Of a DNA stretch of 64,000 nt, positions 1 through 9,939 are shown in pieces; the stretch's first letter is position 1, and every line of letters begins with the position of its first letter. The notes beneath the pieces are model-generated. The model did not search any database and was not told the origin of the DNA. It saw nothing but the letters and a program-made list of their open reading frames with translations. This DNA comes from Owenia fusiformis (taxonomy: Eukaryota; Annelida; Polychaeta; Sabellida; Oweniidae). The stretch is from NCBI GenBank assembly GCA_903813345.2, contig CAIIXF020000002.1, positions 17,305,467-17,369,466 on the forward strand. Reading direction: 5' to 3'. Both the position numbers and the translations under genes were made by a program.

Positions 1-256
1 ATACAAGACCTGCAATTTTTCAATTCGATCAAATATAAATGTATATGCATATGTTATATGTATGTATATGACTCATTTAATTATTTTTACTATATCATTT
101 ATTTTATTCCATTGATTTTTTCCTCATATCACCCCATATAGAGGTTTTAGAGAGTATCATGAATTTAACTAAAAACCTAACTACTAAATGATGAATATTT
201 GCTATATTATGATTTCAATAAAAGTAAATGATTAATTATAAAATAGAGTAATATAC

Positions 257-326
257 CGGGTATGGTGCATGCAAGTGCAATCGCCGGCAGAATCAAGATT
301 ATGTATGCAATTACTGTCTTCGCCAT
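257..326 (-). CDS. First coding exon of an unidentified secreted protein (gene continues off the left edge)
   Basis: Read on the minus strand, an ATG at 326 opens a 23-codon frame that ends one base into a codon at an intron starting GTATAT (256-251). The peptide has a Lys at position 3, a run of hydrophobic residues (Val, Ile, Ala, Leu, Pro) at about 5-19, and an ALA-type cleavage site before a Cys: the pattern of a secretory signal peptide. TATA-like stretches lie on the minus strand about 30-60 bases upstream. The next exon must be at lower coordinates, partly or wholly outside the window, so the mature protein is unknown. The length is short enough for chance, but signal peptide, start codon and splice donor together make a real exon plausible. 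Confidence 0.45.
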
Positions 327-394
327 TCTTCTTTTGTTTCACTGCTTCTAATTAAATATATAATGAGAGCACATATATAAACATTACTAAACTG

Positions 395-950
395 TACACA
401 AGGTGAGCCAAAAAAGGTTATGCAAACAAATGTTAATAACTCAGTCATCCAGACCCATCCAGCATGAGTTTTCCTCATATTTAGCGCACTTAATATTTGT
501 TCATTGATCTTTTATTGTATAAAGTTTCACTGGTCTATTCTAAATAGTCATGATTGCATGGCAACTTTACAAAACGTTCTCCAAATATCGAAACATGTCA
601 AAATCACCCAATATCAACCCCTAGAACCATATCTTTGGGGCTATTTCAAAGAGAATGTCTACACAATCAACCCTAGAGGCATCGGAGAATTGAAACAACA
701 GATCCGAAGGAAAATAAGAGCCATTGCACAAGATATCTGTGAGTGTGTAGTCAGATGCGTTCAAGTTGCCTCCAGAGACGAGACCGCATTTTGAGCATGT
801 TTTGTAAAATGGCCATAAAACCGTGTCCATTTGAAACTTTAGTGGAATGAAAGAACAATGAACAAGTTCCAATAAATTGTACCGAATATGGCGTTCAATG
901 CTAGATGACAGCATTATTAACATTTGTTACATTTTTGGCTTACCCTGTAT
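395..950. mobile_element. Non-autonomous DNA transposon with long inverted ends
   Basis: The left end (reading ACACAAGGTGAGCCAAAAA) and the reverse complement of the right end (TACAGGGTAAGCCAAAAAT) are similar, and the similarity continues inward for roughly 150 bases with scattered mismatches. There is no transposase; the short frames inside are by-products of the inverted structure. The diverged arms suggest an old copy. The ACAGGGT-type tip recalls the element at 57978-58968. Confidence 0.6.
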
Positions 951-2095
951 ATACTGCATATAATTACAATATGTTTAATATTTGAATCGGTCGAAATGGG
1001 CATTTGGAGGTGCCCCAACCAATAATTTGCAATTGTAAAATTAAAGAATATAACTATTAAGAATATGGCAAGAATTTCAAGCAAACTTACCTTTGTATGT
1101 TGAAGAGTATGCGCTTCTATATGCTCGTTCCTTTGAGTCGAGTAACAATGGATTGCGGACACGGGTTTATAAATGCCAGAGACATGGATGTGGTTAAACA
1201 CGATGCAAATGCACATTTTCAAATAATGGATGGCAATGGCTTTTAATGTTTTTGTGGAATCACACGCAGCAATTAGTATTTACCCTCCTCACCATAAGTT
1301 TGCCAACTGAAAGTCCACTTTTGGGTCACTTATCGAAGCCTGTTTATGATTGGAGGTCACAAAACTTCTAAAAACTGTTATATATTGTAAACAGAACAAA
1401 ATTAAGATTCAAACATCAAAATGCTTTGATATGATATCCACTGTCCCTGTTGCCAAACTTATGGAAAGGAGTGTATATCGCTTTTACCCCTAGAACACTA
1501 AACTTATAAGAAATTAAAAAACAACCATGCAGCGCTTATATACAGTGATCACAATGATAACGTTCTTTGATAGAGCGTATATATGAATATATGTTATTAG
1601 AGCGAAAGAACTTGAAGCATTTTGTTAAATGAAAACATATCTTGAAAGGAGCAATTCGCTATTATCACATGGAAAATATATCAAGATATGCTCTCGCAAT
1701 ACCAAGAAATGAGATGTCCAAAAGAAGAATGGAGATATGCTCTGTTGCGGATCAAATGATTTCCTGATTATACAGAGGTGCATGAAAGACATATTTTTTA
1801 TTCAGATTTAGACAGACATTTTAAGTAAAGAAAATGTGGAATAACTTCCAAGAGTAAAGGTTATACTTTCACAAAACCATAATTGAATTGTCCAATTCAG
1901 TTGAACCACAATTGCAAAAACAAACTTTTAGTTGCAATTAATTCATCCACAATTAATGTATTTTAACCATAAAATAAAATACTGTACTTGTAGATAATTG
2001 ACATTTTATGTTGTATGGTCTGAATATATCTAGCTGACTTAGCAGCAAAACAATTACAGGATTGTCTATCAATTCATGCTAACAAAAATGAATAA
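951..2095. other. Intergenic, no gene seen
   Basis: AT-rich sequence without a convincing exon. A short imperfect inverted repeat (about 1283-1310 against 1447-1475, around CCATAAGTTTGCCAAC) may be the remnant of a small inverted-repeat element. Confidence 0.4.
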
Positions 2096-2787
2096 AAGGT
2101 CCATGTGCAGTATGGCAAGTGCTTTTAGACAGTCATATCTTTCACTATGAGTATTTTCTGGGTATAAATACCGTGTTTTTAAAACAATATGTTTTCTTTA
2201 AAGTGAAGTGCCCATGCTAGTAAAATATCAATCCAACTCTCTGAAAAATTATGGATTAGGACCCCACCTTGTCACTTTTAAAAAAATGTAAGACGTATTT
2301 TCTAAAAAGAGGATCTTGTTTTTCTCAATTAAAATGCATCAAAAGTTTCTTCTGCACTATATTAATAACTTCTGAAAAGGGGATGCGTATTGAATTGCGA
2401 TAAAGTTAAAAAGCACATTTCCATGTTATTTTCCCATAGGGAAAACTCATGCTATCCATTGTTTTCAGCATGATTTTGGTCATCGAAGATTGATATCTTC
2501 AAAACTAGACTTTCAATACCATTCTACTTTTGAAGATGTTTTAGACCCCTTGTTGAATAATGTTTTCATGCAATAAAAATCAGAAAAAAGATCCTGTTTT
2601 GAGCAAATAAGTTCAACCCTATTTATACTTTTTCGAATTGTTCGATTCATATTTTTATCATCATGGGGACTTCATTTGAAAGAAAACATATTGTTTTAAT
2701 AAAAACCACTGTATTTATGCCCAGAAAGTACTCATGGTGAAAGATATGACCGTCAAAAATCACTTGCCATACTGCACATGGACCTTT
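2096..2787. mobile_element. Inverted-repeat DNA element, about 690 bp
   Basis: AAAGGTCCATGTGCAGTATG at the left is mirrored by CATACTGCACATGGACCTTT at the right. The arms stay alike for about 125 bases, including a TTTCTGGGNATAAATAC segment. No coding capacity is seen, so it is non-autonomous. Superfamily is not assignable because no clear target-site duplication could be read. Confidence 0.7.
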
Positions 2788-2824
2788 CGGTATAAGTCAT
2801 CAGGCTGGAATTCCAGTAAAATTA

Positions 2825-2966
2825 CTTAGGTGGGTAGGTGGGTTTATTCAATGAGCGCTTCTCACAGTTGGGGACCCAAACGCCGCTGAAAGCACACGGA
2901 ATACCCTGACAACGAATACCGTTATCACAAATGGTGGACGTACAGTAACCGTCGCTTCAACTCTTA
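2825..2966. repeat. Dispersed repeat fragment related to 57.0-57.5 kb
   Basis: The part from about 2900 (GGAATACCCTGACAACG to CGTCGCTTCAA) is the reverse complement, with differences, of the segments at 57034-57100 and 57435-57502. A dispersed family with one degraded member here. Confidence 0.5.
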
Positions 2967-4735
2967 GTGAATAATTACTTTTTCATACAGAATAACACAA
3001 TAACATGAATGTAATTTGAGTATTGTTTTTAAGATTTATTGGCAATTTATTTAACTAAATGGCACAAGTTTTCTTCGTATAACACAATAACTATTCATGT
3101 CAAATTTACATAATTCTACGCAGTTTTTATTCAGTTCTCCTACTTATAATGCATATATTTGATAGATTATGTTTAACACGCATATTTGCATAAAAATTAT
3201 CAGTAAGTCATTTAATCTAATGGCACGTTTAATATAAAAATAAACATTCATCATTTTTAATTGCAGTTTCAATTTAACCTATAAACATTTTAATTTCTAT
3301 TTCTTTAACGTTTCGGCAGATTACAATACTGCTCATTGCAGCGTCCAAAAAGTTTTGTAATCTACAAGAATACATTTGATTAATCACCATATGTGAACAT
3401 ACATTTACCACATGTACACTGTGGACCCTTAATAATTAAATTCAAACCAGAAATGTGTAGGTATAAGGATACATAAGCCTTACCAAAAGTCAGTCTCTTT
3501 TATACTTATCTTGTTTTCTATAATCATCGCCAGTGATGAAAAAGTAAAAAAAGAAAAAAACATGGACTTGGGCAAGGCTAAGGATACATGGTTGTCAGTC
3601 CTTTTCTACAGCTGAATTCTCCAACATTTTATATTTTGCTATGGATTGTGGTAAATATATCAGCAAAGTTGAGAAGATGGCTCAGCCACATAGACGGGTG
3701 ATTTAATTCAGTGGATGCATATTTACTTTACTACTTTATTATACTGTATAAGTGGTATTTAATCCAGTAGTTAATTTTCCCATTTTTATCATTTACTTAA
3801 TTTTAACTCTCTTAGTGACAAGAAACTGCTCATTGGATAACATTATAAAGATAATATTTCGAACGTTTAATTTTCCAAACCTGGCAAAAATTAGGCAATA
3901 GGCAAATTAAATGATTAGGCAAAATTACCACTAATACAGTATTTTCATATCATGATGCCACAAATGCTTACAATGTCTTGTCCTGCATGCCCTGGTTGAA
4001 ATTGCTTTCATAAAGATATTATTTGCATAACAGCTCAACTATGACAATAACTATGATCAACTATTCAAGTGTTGGCAATCACCAAAAAGAGTGAGTAAAA
4101 AAAGTGAGTCTTACTTTCTACTAGCACTCTACTTACAAAATTTACTGTGTTCTAGTTATTGGATCAAAACCATAAAGTTATTGTATAACCTGTGTTAGTG
4201 GCACACTTTTGGTACCTTTAAGTGTTCTATTTTGGAGGTGTTTATTTACACTTGATTAATTTGTACCTGGTGAAGGGTGTACTACTTACAAATGTGTTCC
4301 ACTAAACAAGTTCCACACTGATTGGAAGACATGATGTCAATACTACAGTTTTGTTATTCACCCTGGACATAAGTGAAACTTCTTCACATCTCATACTACT
4401 GTCCATTGGTTTAAAAATGCATTGCACTGACTTTGATATTTTATACTTATTACACTTGCACTCCCTTTGACAATTTCATAAAAAGCTTGTTAAAGAACTA
4501 GATATAGAAAAACAGATGCAAAAATAAATGGTCTTTTCTCTAAAACAAAAACGGTGTGTTAATTTCTATACAGTTCAGTCTATAAAATTATTATTTCCAA
4601 AACGTGTTTTTTTTAAAGATTGAGTGGAATGAATAATGTTTGATAATCTAAAATTGAAACAGATCGATATTTAGCATACTATTTGCCTTTCTGATTCCTG
4701 TAGTTCTATGTTATTTGAGTATTGTAACTTAAATC
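2967..4735. other. Flank downstream of GNPDA, no gene seen
   Basis: AT-rich DNA between an old repeat and the presumed GNPDA 3' end. No exon, RNA gene or strong repeat structure was found. Confidence 0.4.
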
Positions 4736-4739
4736 ATTT

Positions 4740-4745
4740 TTTTAT
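4740..4745 (-). terminator. Candidate polyadenylation signal of GNPDA
   Basis: On the minus strand this reads AATAAA, about 190 bases after the GNPDA stop codon. It is the first canonical hexamer I found downstream of the stop, so it is the likely 3'-end signal. A variant AATAAG lies a little closer to the stop. Confidence 0.5.
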
Positions 4746-4935
4746 TCATTAAAAACTAGAGATCTAATTGAATTGCTTCATGAAGTCCAAGATCATACTT
4801 CTTATCAGAATTTCTAAATTTAATCCTTATTCATCATTGAAGAGCATATCATTACTTTCACTCTATTAAAACATGTCATAAAAAATGTCATATTTTCAAT
4901 TCATACATGCTGCTTGATGAAAACTCGACCTTGCA

Positions 4936-5205
4936 TCAAATTTTAGGTTTCTTTGCGGGGGATGGTTGACCAATATTTGCATCTACTACAGCTGGTTCTT
5001 CTACAAGCTTATTATGCAACTCCATCAAACCTTTGAAGTATTTAACAGTCTTTACTCGAAGTTCATCAGTGGCGTGTTCGTCACAGACAAATATTGTATG
5101 TGGGTGCTGTTGGAAGGCGGAGACTGTCCACATGTGATTGACACCTTCTTCTATGGCCTTGTGGAGAGCAAATGCTTTATGGGAGCCTGTGATCAGAATC
5201 ATTAC
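4936..5205 (-). CDS. GNPDA: GNPDA coding exon 5 (terminal)
   Basis: Encodes residues 199-287, from [12 protein letters not shown] to the lysine-rich end KKPKI and TGA. Acceptor TTCTGTTCCAG precedes GTAATG. Its first 122 bases were copied repeatedly into the intron just upstream. Only this copy continues into [11 protein letters not shown] and the rest of the C-terminus, so it is the only one able to complete the enzyme. Confidence 0.95.
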   Translation of the reverse strand, partial: VMILITGSHKAFALHKAIEEGVNHMWTVSAFQQHPHTIFVCDEHATDELRVKTVKYFKGLMELHNKLVEEPAVVDANIGQPSPAKKPKI

Positions 5206-8200
5206 CTGGAACAGAATACAGGGTGTTTCAGAAAAACAAGGCAAATATAGAGTGTAGGTGCTGTTGGAAGGCGGAGACTGTCCACATGTGATGGACACCC
5301 TCTTCTATGGCCTTGTGGATAGCGAATGCTTTATGTGAGCCTGTGATCAGAATCATTACCTGGAACAGAATACAGGGTGTTTCAGAAAAACAAGACAAAT
5401 ATCATATGTGGGTGCTGTTGGAAGGCGGAGACTGTCCACATGTGATTGACACCTTCCTCTATGGCCTTGTGGAGAGCGAATGCTTTATGTGACCCTGTGA
5501 TCAGAATCATTACCTGGAACAGAATACAGGGTGTTTCAGAAAAACAAGGCAAATATAGAGTGTAGGTGCTGTTGGAAGGCGGAGACTGTCCACATGTGAT
5601 GGACACCCTCTTCTATGGCCTTGTGGAGAGTGAATGCTTTATGTGAGCCTGTGATCAGAATCATTACCTGGAACAGAATACAGGGTGTTTCAGAAAAACA
5701 AGGCAAATATAGAGTGTAGGTGCTGTTGGAAGGCGGAGACTGTCCACATGTGATGGACACCCTCTTCTATGGCCTTGTGGAGAGCGAATGCTTTATGTGA
5801 GCCTGTGATCAGAATCATTACCTGGAACAGAATACAGGGTGTTTCAGAAAAACAAGGCAAATATAGAGTGTAGGTGCTGTTGGAAGGCGGAGACTGTCCA
5901 CATGTGATGGACACCCTCTTCTATGGCCTTGTGGAGAGCGAATGCTTTATGTGAGCCTGTGATCAGAATCATTACCTGGAACAGAATACAGGGTGTTTCA
6001 GAAAAACAAGACAAATATCATATGTGGGTGCTGTTGGAAGGCGGAGACTGTCCACATGTGATTGACACCTTCCTCTATGGCCTTGTGGAGAGCGAATGCT
6101 TTATGTGACCCTGTGATCAGAATCATTACCTGGAACAGAATACGGGGTGTTTCAGAAAAACAAGGCAAATATAGAGTGTAGGTGCTGTTGGAAGGCGGAG
6201 ACTGTCCACATGTGATGGACACCCTCTTCTATGGCCTTGTGGAGAGCGAATGCTTTATGTGAGCCTGTGATCAGAATCATTACCTGGAACAGAATACAGG
6301 GTGTTTCAGAAAAACAAGGCAAATATAGAGTGTAGGTGCTGTTGGAAGGCGGAGACTGTCCACATGTGATGGACACCCTCTTCTATGGCCTTATGGAGAG
6401 CGAATGCTTTATGTGAGCCTGTGATCAGAATCATCACCTGAAACAGAACATCTTAAAATCTGGAGCAATTTCATAATAATTTTATATATTCATTTAAGCA
6501 GGGTTAACGTTCCACTCAATGTACCATAGAAACTGCAGTTTTGGTTACGAAAAAAATACAAAATCAATATTAGCGATTCAAATATGCCATCTATCTGAAA
6601 ACTGAAAAGTCAAAAGCAAATAAATTAAAGAACTTATCAAGCATGGATATTGATATCATATTCATTTTTGAAACATAGATGGGTCCTTGACAGACACATA
6701 ACATATCCCATTAGCCCACTGTATGAACCAAAAATTACGAGGCAAAAACAAAGTAGCCTTACATGTACATCAAGTTTCTTAACCCCCTTCATACAATCTA
6801 CTTTTCTATGTGGTAGCAAGATGTTTAGATTAGGCTTACAACAGGAAAAGGTAAGACTAACACAAAGCAACTTAAGCAATCTCACTGTACCTCAACATTG
6901 TAAAACAAGGCATTGACATACAAAATGTCACCATCTGCCATTCCTTGTAACAAATGCCGACCGCTCAATACCAGTTACTGACAGTCTGATGCTGACTGCA
7001 GAACTGTATCCACAAAAAGTTGGAAGAGTTTAACAATATGTCACCACTTTTTCATAATGACTCACCTCATCTGCATCCATGACTGTTTGAACACCAACAG
7101 TTAATGCCATTGTGGGCACCTTGGACAAATCTCCATCAAAGAACCTTGCATTTGCCATCACTGTGTCATGTGCCAGGGACTTGACTCTGGTACGGGATAC
7201 AAGACTTGAACCAGGCTCATTGAATGCAATATGACCATCTGGTCCAATACCTGCAATGAAAAACAGAACCTAGTAGGTATCTTAATAATCCAGCACTACT
7301 GAGAAGAATTTGTGCACATAGGTGAATAATATATGTGAATAAAACAATGGTGGTTGAACCAGGCTTGTAGAAAGCAATATGACCATTTGGTCCTATACCT
7401 AGAATGAAAATCAGTTTAAAGTGGCTATTTTGACAGTCTTTCTAGCGAAACTTCTGTACATAGGGCATAAATTATAAATAATGGCATGCATGGTTAATTA
7501 TGAATTCTGCTATTACAGTACATTGAAACCATAACATTCTCCTCATGCTTTTAATCATGAAAGTCAAAAGATAAAATCCAGCTTGTTGATTGGCTAATTA
7601 TGCTGACCTTGACACCATTTAATGGATAGGGGTGTGTCCCCATTGACCACTCAACAGGAAGTTAACTCAAACATAGAAAGAATGCTGCTTGTTCTTACCT
7701 CCAACAAACAGTCTAATTCCTCCAGCAAGTTTGATCTTTTCTTCAAAACTGTCACACTCTTTCTGTAGATCCTTAGCATTGCCATCCAGAATATGGGCAT
7801 TTTCTGGATTGATATCAATATGTTTGAAGAAGTTGTTCCACATAAAGGCATGGTAACTTTCTGGATGGTCCCTTGGAATATCTGCAAAGTAGAGTTATGT
7901 CTTTGAGAATTGTTTGTTAAACACAAGATCAAATTGAAAAAGTTTTTTCACAAGTTTTTCCATTAAGTCCCCCATTCACATGTATAAATTCACTTATCGT
8001 ATGCTCACCCATGCTAAATTTACCCACCAACACTAACTTCCCTATATACTACCCATTTTAAATCTATTCACCTACATTAAGTCACATACACGCTCATCCA
8101 TGTTAAATCTACTCAACTACACACATATCAAGTATATTCAGCTACACACCTATATTAAACATACTCAAGAGTCAATACATACTCATCCATGATTAATTTA

Positions 8201-9939
8201 CTCCCCTACATACTCATCCATGTTAGATGTACTCACCTACATACATATCCATGTTAAATGTACTCACCTACATACTCATCTTTGTTAAATGTATTAACCT
8301 CCATACTCATCCATGTTAAATGTACTCACCTACATACTCATACATGTTAAAGTTACTCACCTACATACTCATCCATATTAAATGTGCTCACCTACATACT
8401 CATCCATGTTAAATGTACTCACCTACATACTCATCCATGTTAAATATACTCACCTACATACTCATCCATGTTAAATGTACTCACCTACATACTCATCCAT
8501 GTTAAATGTATTAACCTCCATACTCATCCATGTTAAATGTACTCACCTTCATAATGTACTCACCTACATACTCATCCATTGCTTTATACAGTAAGGTTTT
8601 ATATCGAATCATTTAAAGTTTGAAACTATAGTATACAGTATAAGACATGAAGACCTTGTTTTTTAAACAGCCAGTTTTTCATACAAGTTAAAGTTACTCA
8701 CCTACATACTCATCCATCTTAAATGTACTCACCTACATACTCATCCATGTTAAATGTCTTGACATATTTGAAAGAGAGTTTTCCCTCCTTGTAGAATTTA
8801 ATCAACTCTTTGTATGTCCCAAGGGGTGTGCTACCTGGAATAAAACATGAACATATAATAAATCATTTGGAAGTTTTCATTTTCACCTTCCACAGTTAAG
8901 CCATATCAAAATCCAACATCAAATTGGGTTTACCTACAGGTGTACTCATTTTTACACAGAGTGTTTAAAAATCAAAGATAGTATGTTGCTTTATACAGTA
9001 AGGTTTTATATCGAATCATTTAAAGTTTGAAACTATAGTATACAGTATAAGACATGAAGACTTTGTTTTTTAAACAGCCAGTTTTTGACTGCATTAACAA
9101 GGATGCCTTATGAATTGACCACTGATGTTATCATGGCCTTTTAATCACTTAAAAGCCCATTCATTAATATTTTCTTTCAAGCAATCAAAAATTGATTTTT
9201 ATTTTATAAATGAAAACTGGTATTATTTATATTTCAATACATATGTAATTATGCATGCTTTAATCATATTGATTTTCATTTACTTTTCACAGCTTGTATT
9301 GCAATAATTTCGAAATCAAAAAAATTGTTGGAACATTTGCATTTTATTGCATGTTAGCTGAATGCAGAACATCTCAACATAGAAGGAAGTGAAAATGTTG
9401 AAAGCAATATTCTCATACACTTGCCAATTCAAAGTCTAAACATTGAAAAAATAATTTGAGAAATCTGATCAAGAAGTAAATGGTGAAAGGTACATCATGC
9501 ATTTCAATATGCAAAAACATTTAAAACAATTAACTAAGGTTTTAAAGAATTTTAACATAATGCATCAATGGAGATTTGGCCTAAACTTTTTTTTTAGAAA
9601 AGTTGAAAAAGTTATTTACATAACACAACTGTATAAATTAAAGTTATCTTTGTGGAAAATCGTTCAAATATAACATTAAAAAGTAGGAATGTAAATCAAG
9701 TCATTAAGAGGTTTAATATGCAAATCTCTTGAAAAATCTCAGAGAATAAGCGATATTTCAAAGCCATATAGAAACTCCTCTATTTTAATATGGGGCTAGG
9801 TACTATTGCACTAACCTGTAGGGAGTCCAAGAGTGAAGAGTCTGTCCTTGTCTGGATTGAAAGCATTGATCTTCTTTCGGATGTATTTAGCTGCCCACAA
9901 ACTAACATCATCATATTTGTCTAGGATAACTAGTCTCAT
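4936..9939 (-). CDS. GNPDA: Glucosamine-6-phosphate isomerase (deaminase), complete gene, five coding exons
   Basis: Converts glucosamine 6-phosphate to fructose 6-phosphate plus ammonia, linking amino-sugar breakdown to glycolysis in the cytosol. Coding exons in order are 9939-9816, 8834-8733, 7881-7699, 7250-7066 and 5205-4936. All introns are GT-AG and the phases (1,1,1,0) fit, giving 287 aa, against 289 in human GNPDA1. Family motifs are intact: the LGLPTGSTPLG phosphate loop (37-47), general-base Asp72 in NMDEYV, Asp141, His143 and Glu148 in [14 protein letters not shown], Arg158 and Lys160 (allosteric-site positions in bacterial NagB), then [11 protein letters not shown] and [14 protein letters not shown]. 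The N-terminus (MRLVILD) is nearest GNPDA2-type proteins; it is probably the single invertebrate co-ortholog of GNPDA1/2. An acceptor-like tract ends directly at the ATG, so a non-coding 5' exon should lie upstream. Introns carry repeats derived from its own exon edges. Confidence 0.97.
5206..6437 (-). repeat. Eight tandem 154-bp partial copies of GNPDA exon 5 with splice acceptor
   Basis: Acceptor junctions recur at 5359, 5513, 5667, 5821, 5975, 6129, 6283 and 6437, exactly 154 bases apart, continuing from the real one at 5205. Each unit holds about 122 bases of exon (VMILITG to SIFA or MIFV) and about 32 bases of intron side, then a new acceptor. Two unit types differ by linked changes: type B keeps VNHMW and HPHMIFV, type A has VHHMW and HLHSIFA. 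From low to high coordinate the order is A B A A A B A A, so a four-unit block (616 bp) was duplicated later. After the exon part each unit reads LFF then TGA. The outermost copy's intron side differs (CTGAAACAGAACATC), marking the original edge. Confidence 0.95.
6438..7065 (-). other. GNPDA intron 4, unique part
   Basis: Between exon 4 and the exon-5-derived array. Short open frames on both strands at 6637-6916 show no family features and no splice context. Nothing else recognised. Confidence 0.5.
7066..7250 (-). CDS. GNPDA: GNPDA coding exon 4
   Basis: Encodes the active-site block [16 protein letters not shown] (Asp141, His143, Glu148) and [10 protein letters not shown], then [10 protein letters not shown] and MDADE. 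Acceptor CATTGCAG at the high end, donor GTGAGT at the low end. Starts in phase 1 and ends in phase 0. Confidence 0.97.
7351..7414 (-). pseudogene. Decayed partial copy of GNPDA exon 4 start with acceptor
   Basis: On the minus strand, TTTTCATTCTAG then GTATAGGACCAAATGG mirrors the real exon 4 acceptor and start (TTTTCATTGCAG, GTATTGGACC). About 48 bases of exon and 16 of intron are copied. The translation reads GIGPNGH and AFYKPGS: the catalytic Asp141 is Asn, and the Asn-Glu pair at 147-148 is Tyr-Lys. It could not replace exon 4. It is older than the exon 5 array, judging from divergence. Confidence 0.85.
7699..7881 (-). CDS. GNPDA: GNPDA coding exon 3
   Basis: Encodes [15 protein letters not shown], then [20 protein letters not shown] and a helical stretch to GGIRLFVGG. 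Acceptor ACTTTGCAG, donor GTAAGA. Phase 1 at both ends. Confidence 0.97.
7990..8580 (-). repeat. 31-bp minisatellite made of GNPDA exon 2 end plus splice donor
   Basis: About 13 clear 31-bp units lie at 8176-8580 and decayed ones continue towards 7990. On the minus strand the unit reads ATGGATGAGTATGTAG then GTGAGTACATTTAAC. The first half is the last 16 bases of exon 2 (codons Met71 to Val75 plus one base, including catalytic Asp72). The second half begins with a full GTGAGT donor. Many units keep both parts. The unit length is not a multiple of three. One and a half further units lie at 8686-8732, joined to the real exon end at 8733. Confidence 0.93.
8579..8679. repeat. 101-bp direct repeat, copy inside the minisatellite
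   Basis: Nearly identical to 8986-9086. It interrupts the 31-bp array between two units, so it was copied into the array after the array had formed. Starts TTGCTTTATACAGTAAGG. Confidence 0.9.
8733..8834 (-). CDS. GNPDA: GNPDA coding exon 2
   Basis: Encodes [15 protein letters not shown] and [13 protein letters not shown], with the catalytic Asp72 four codons before the donor GTGAGT. Acceptor TTTATTCCAG. Phase 1 at both ends. Its 3' edge seeded the minisatellite just downstream. Confidence 0.97.
8986..9086. repeat. 101-bp direct repeat, upstream copy
   Basis: The partner of 8579-8679, on the other side of exon 2, 407 bases away. Nearly identical, so recent. Function unknown. Confidence 0.9.
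9087..9815 (-). other. GNPDA intron 1, nothing recognised
   Basis: AT-rich intron; the short plus-strand frame at 9125-9307 is low-complexity and unlikely to be coding. Confidence 0.5.
9816..9939 (-). CDS. GNPDA: GNPDA coding exon 1 (start codon)
   Basis: ATG at 9939 opens [20 protein letters not shown] and runs to LFTLGLPT plus one base of Gly42; donor GTTAGT. The bases directly before the ATG are CCCCTCCCCTTATATTTGTAG, a good acceptor, so the exon probably begins at or next to the ATG and the 5' UTR lies in an exon further upstream. Confidence 0.95.

Noticed and set aside
504-923. Overlapping open frames of 96 and 100 codons on opposite strands
   Set aside because: They lie inside the inverted-repeat element 395-950 and have no family features or gene context.
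5206-6437. CRISPR-like direct repeats
   Set aside because: The units are contiguous exon-derived copies without unique spacers, and the genome is eukaryotic.
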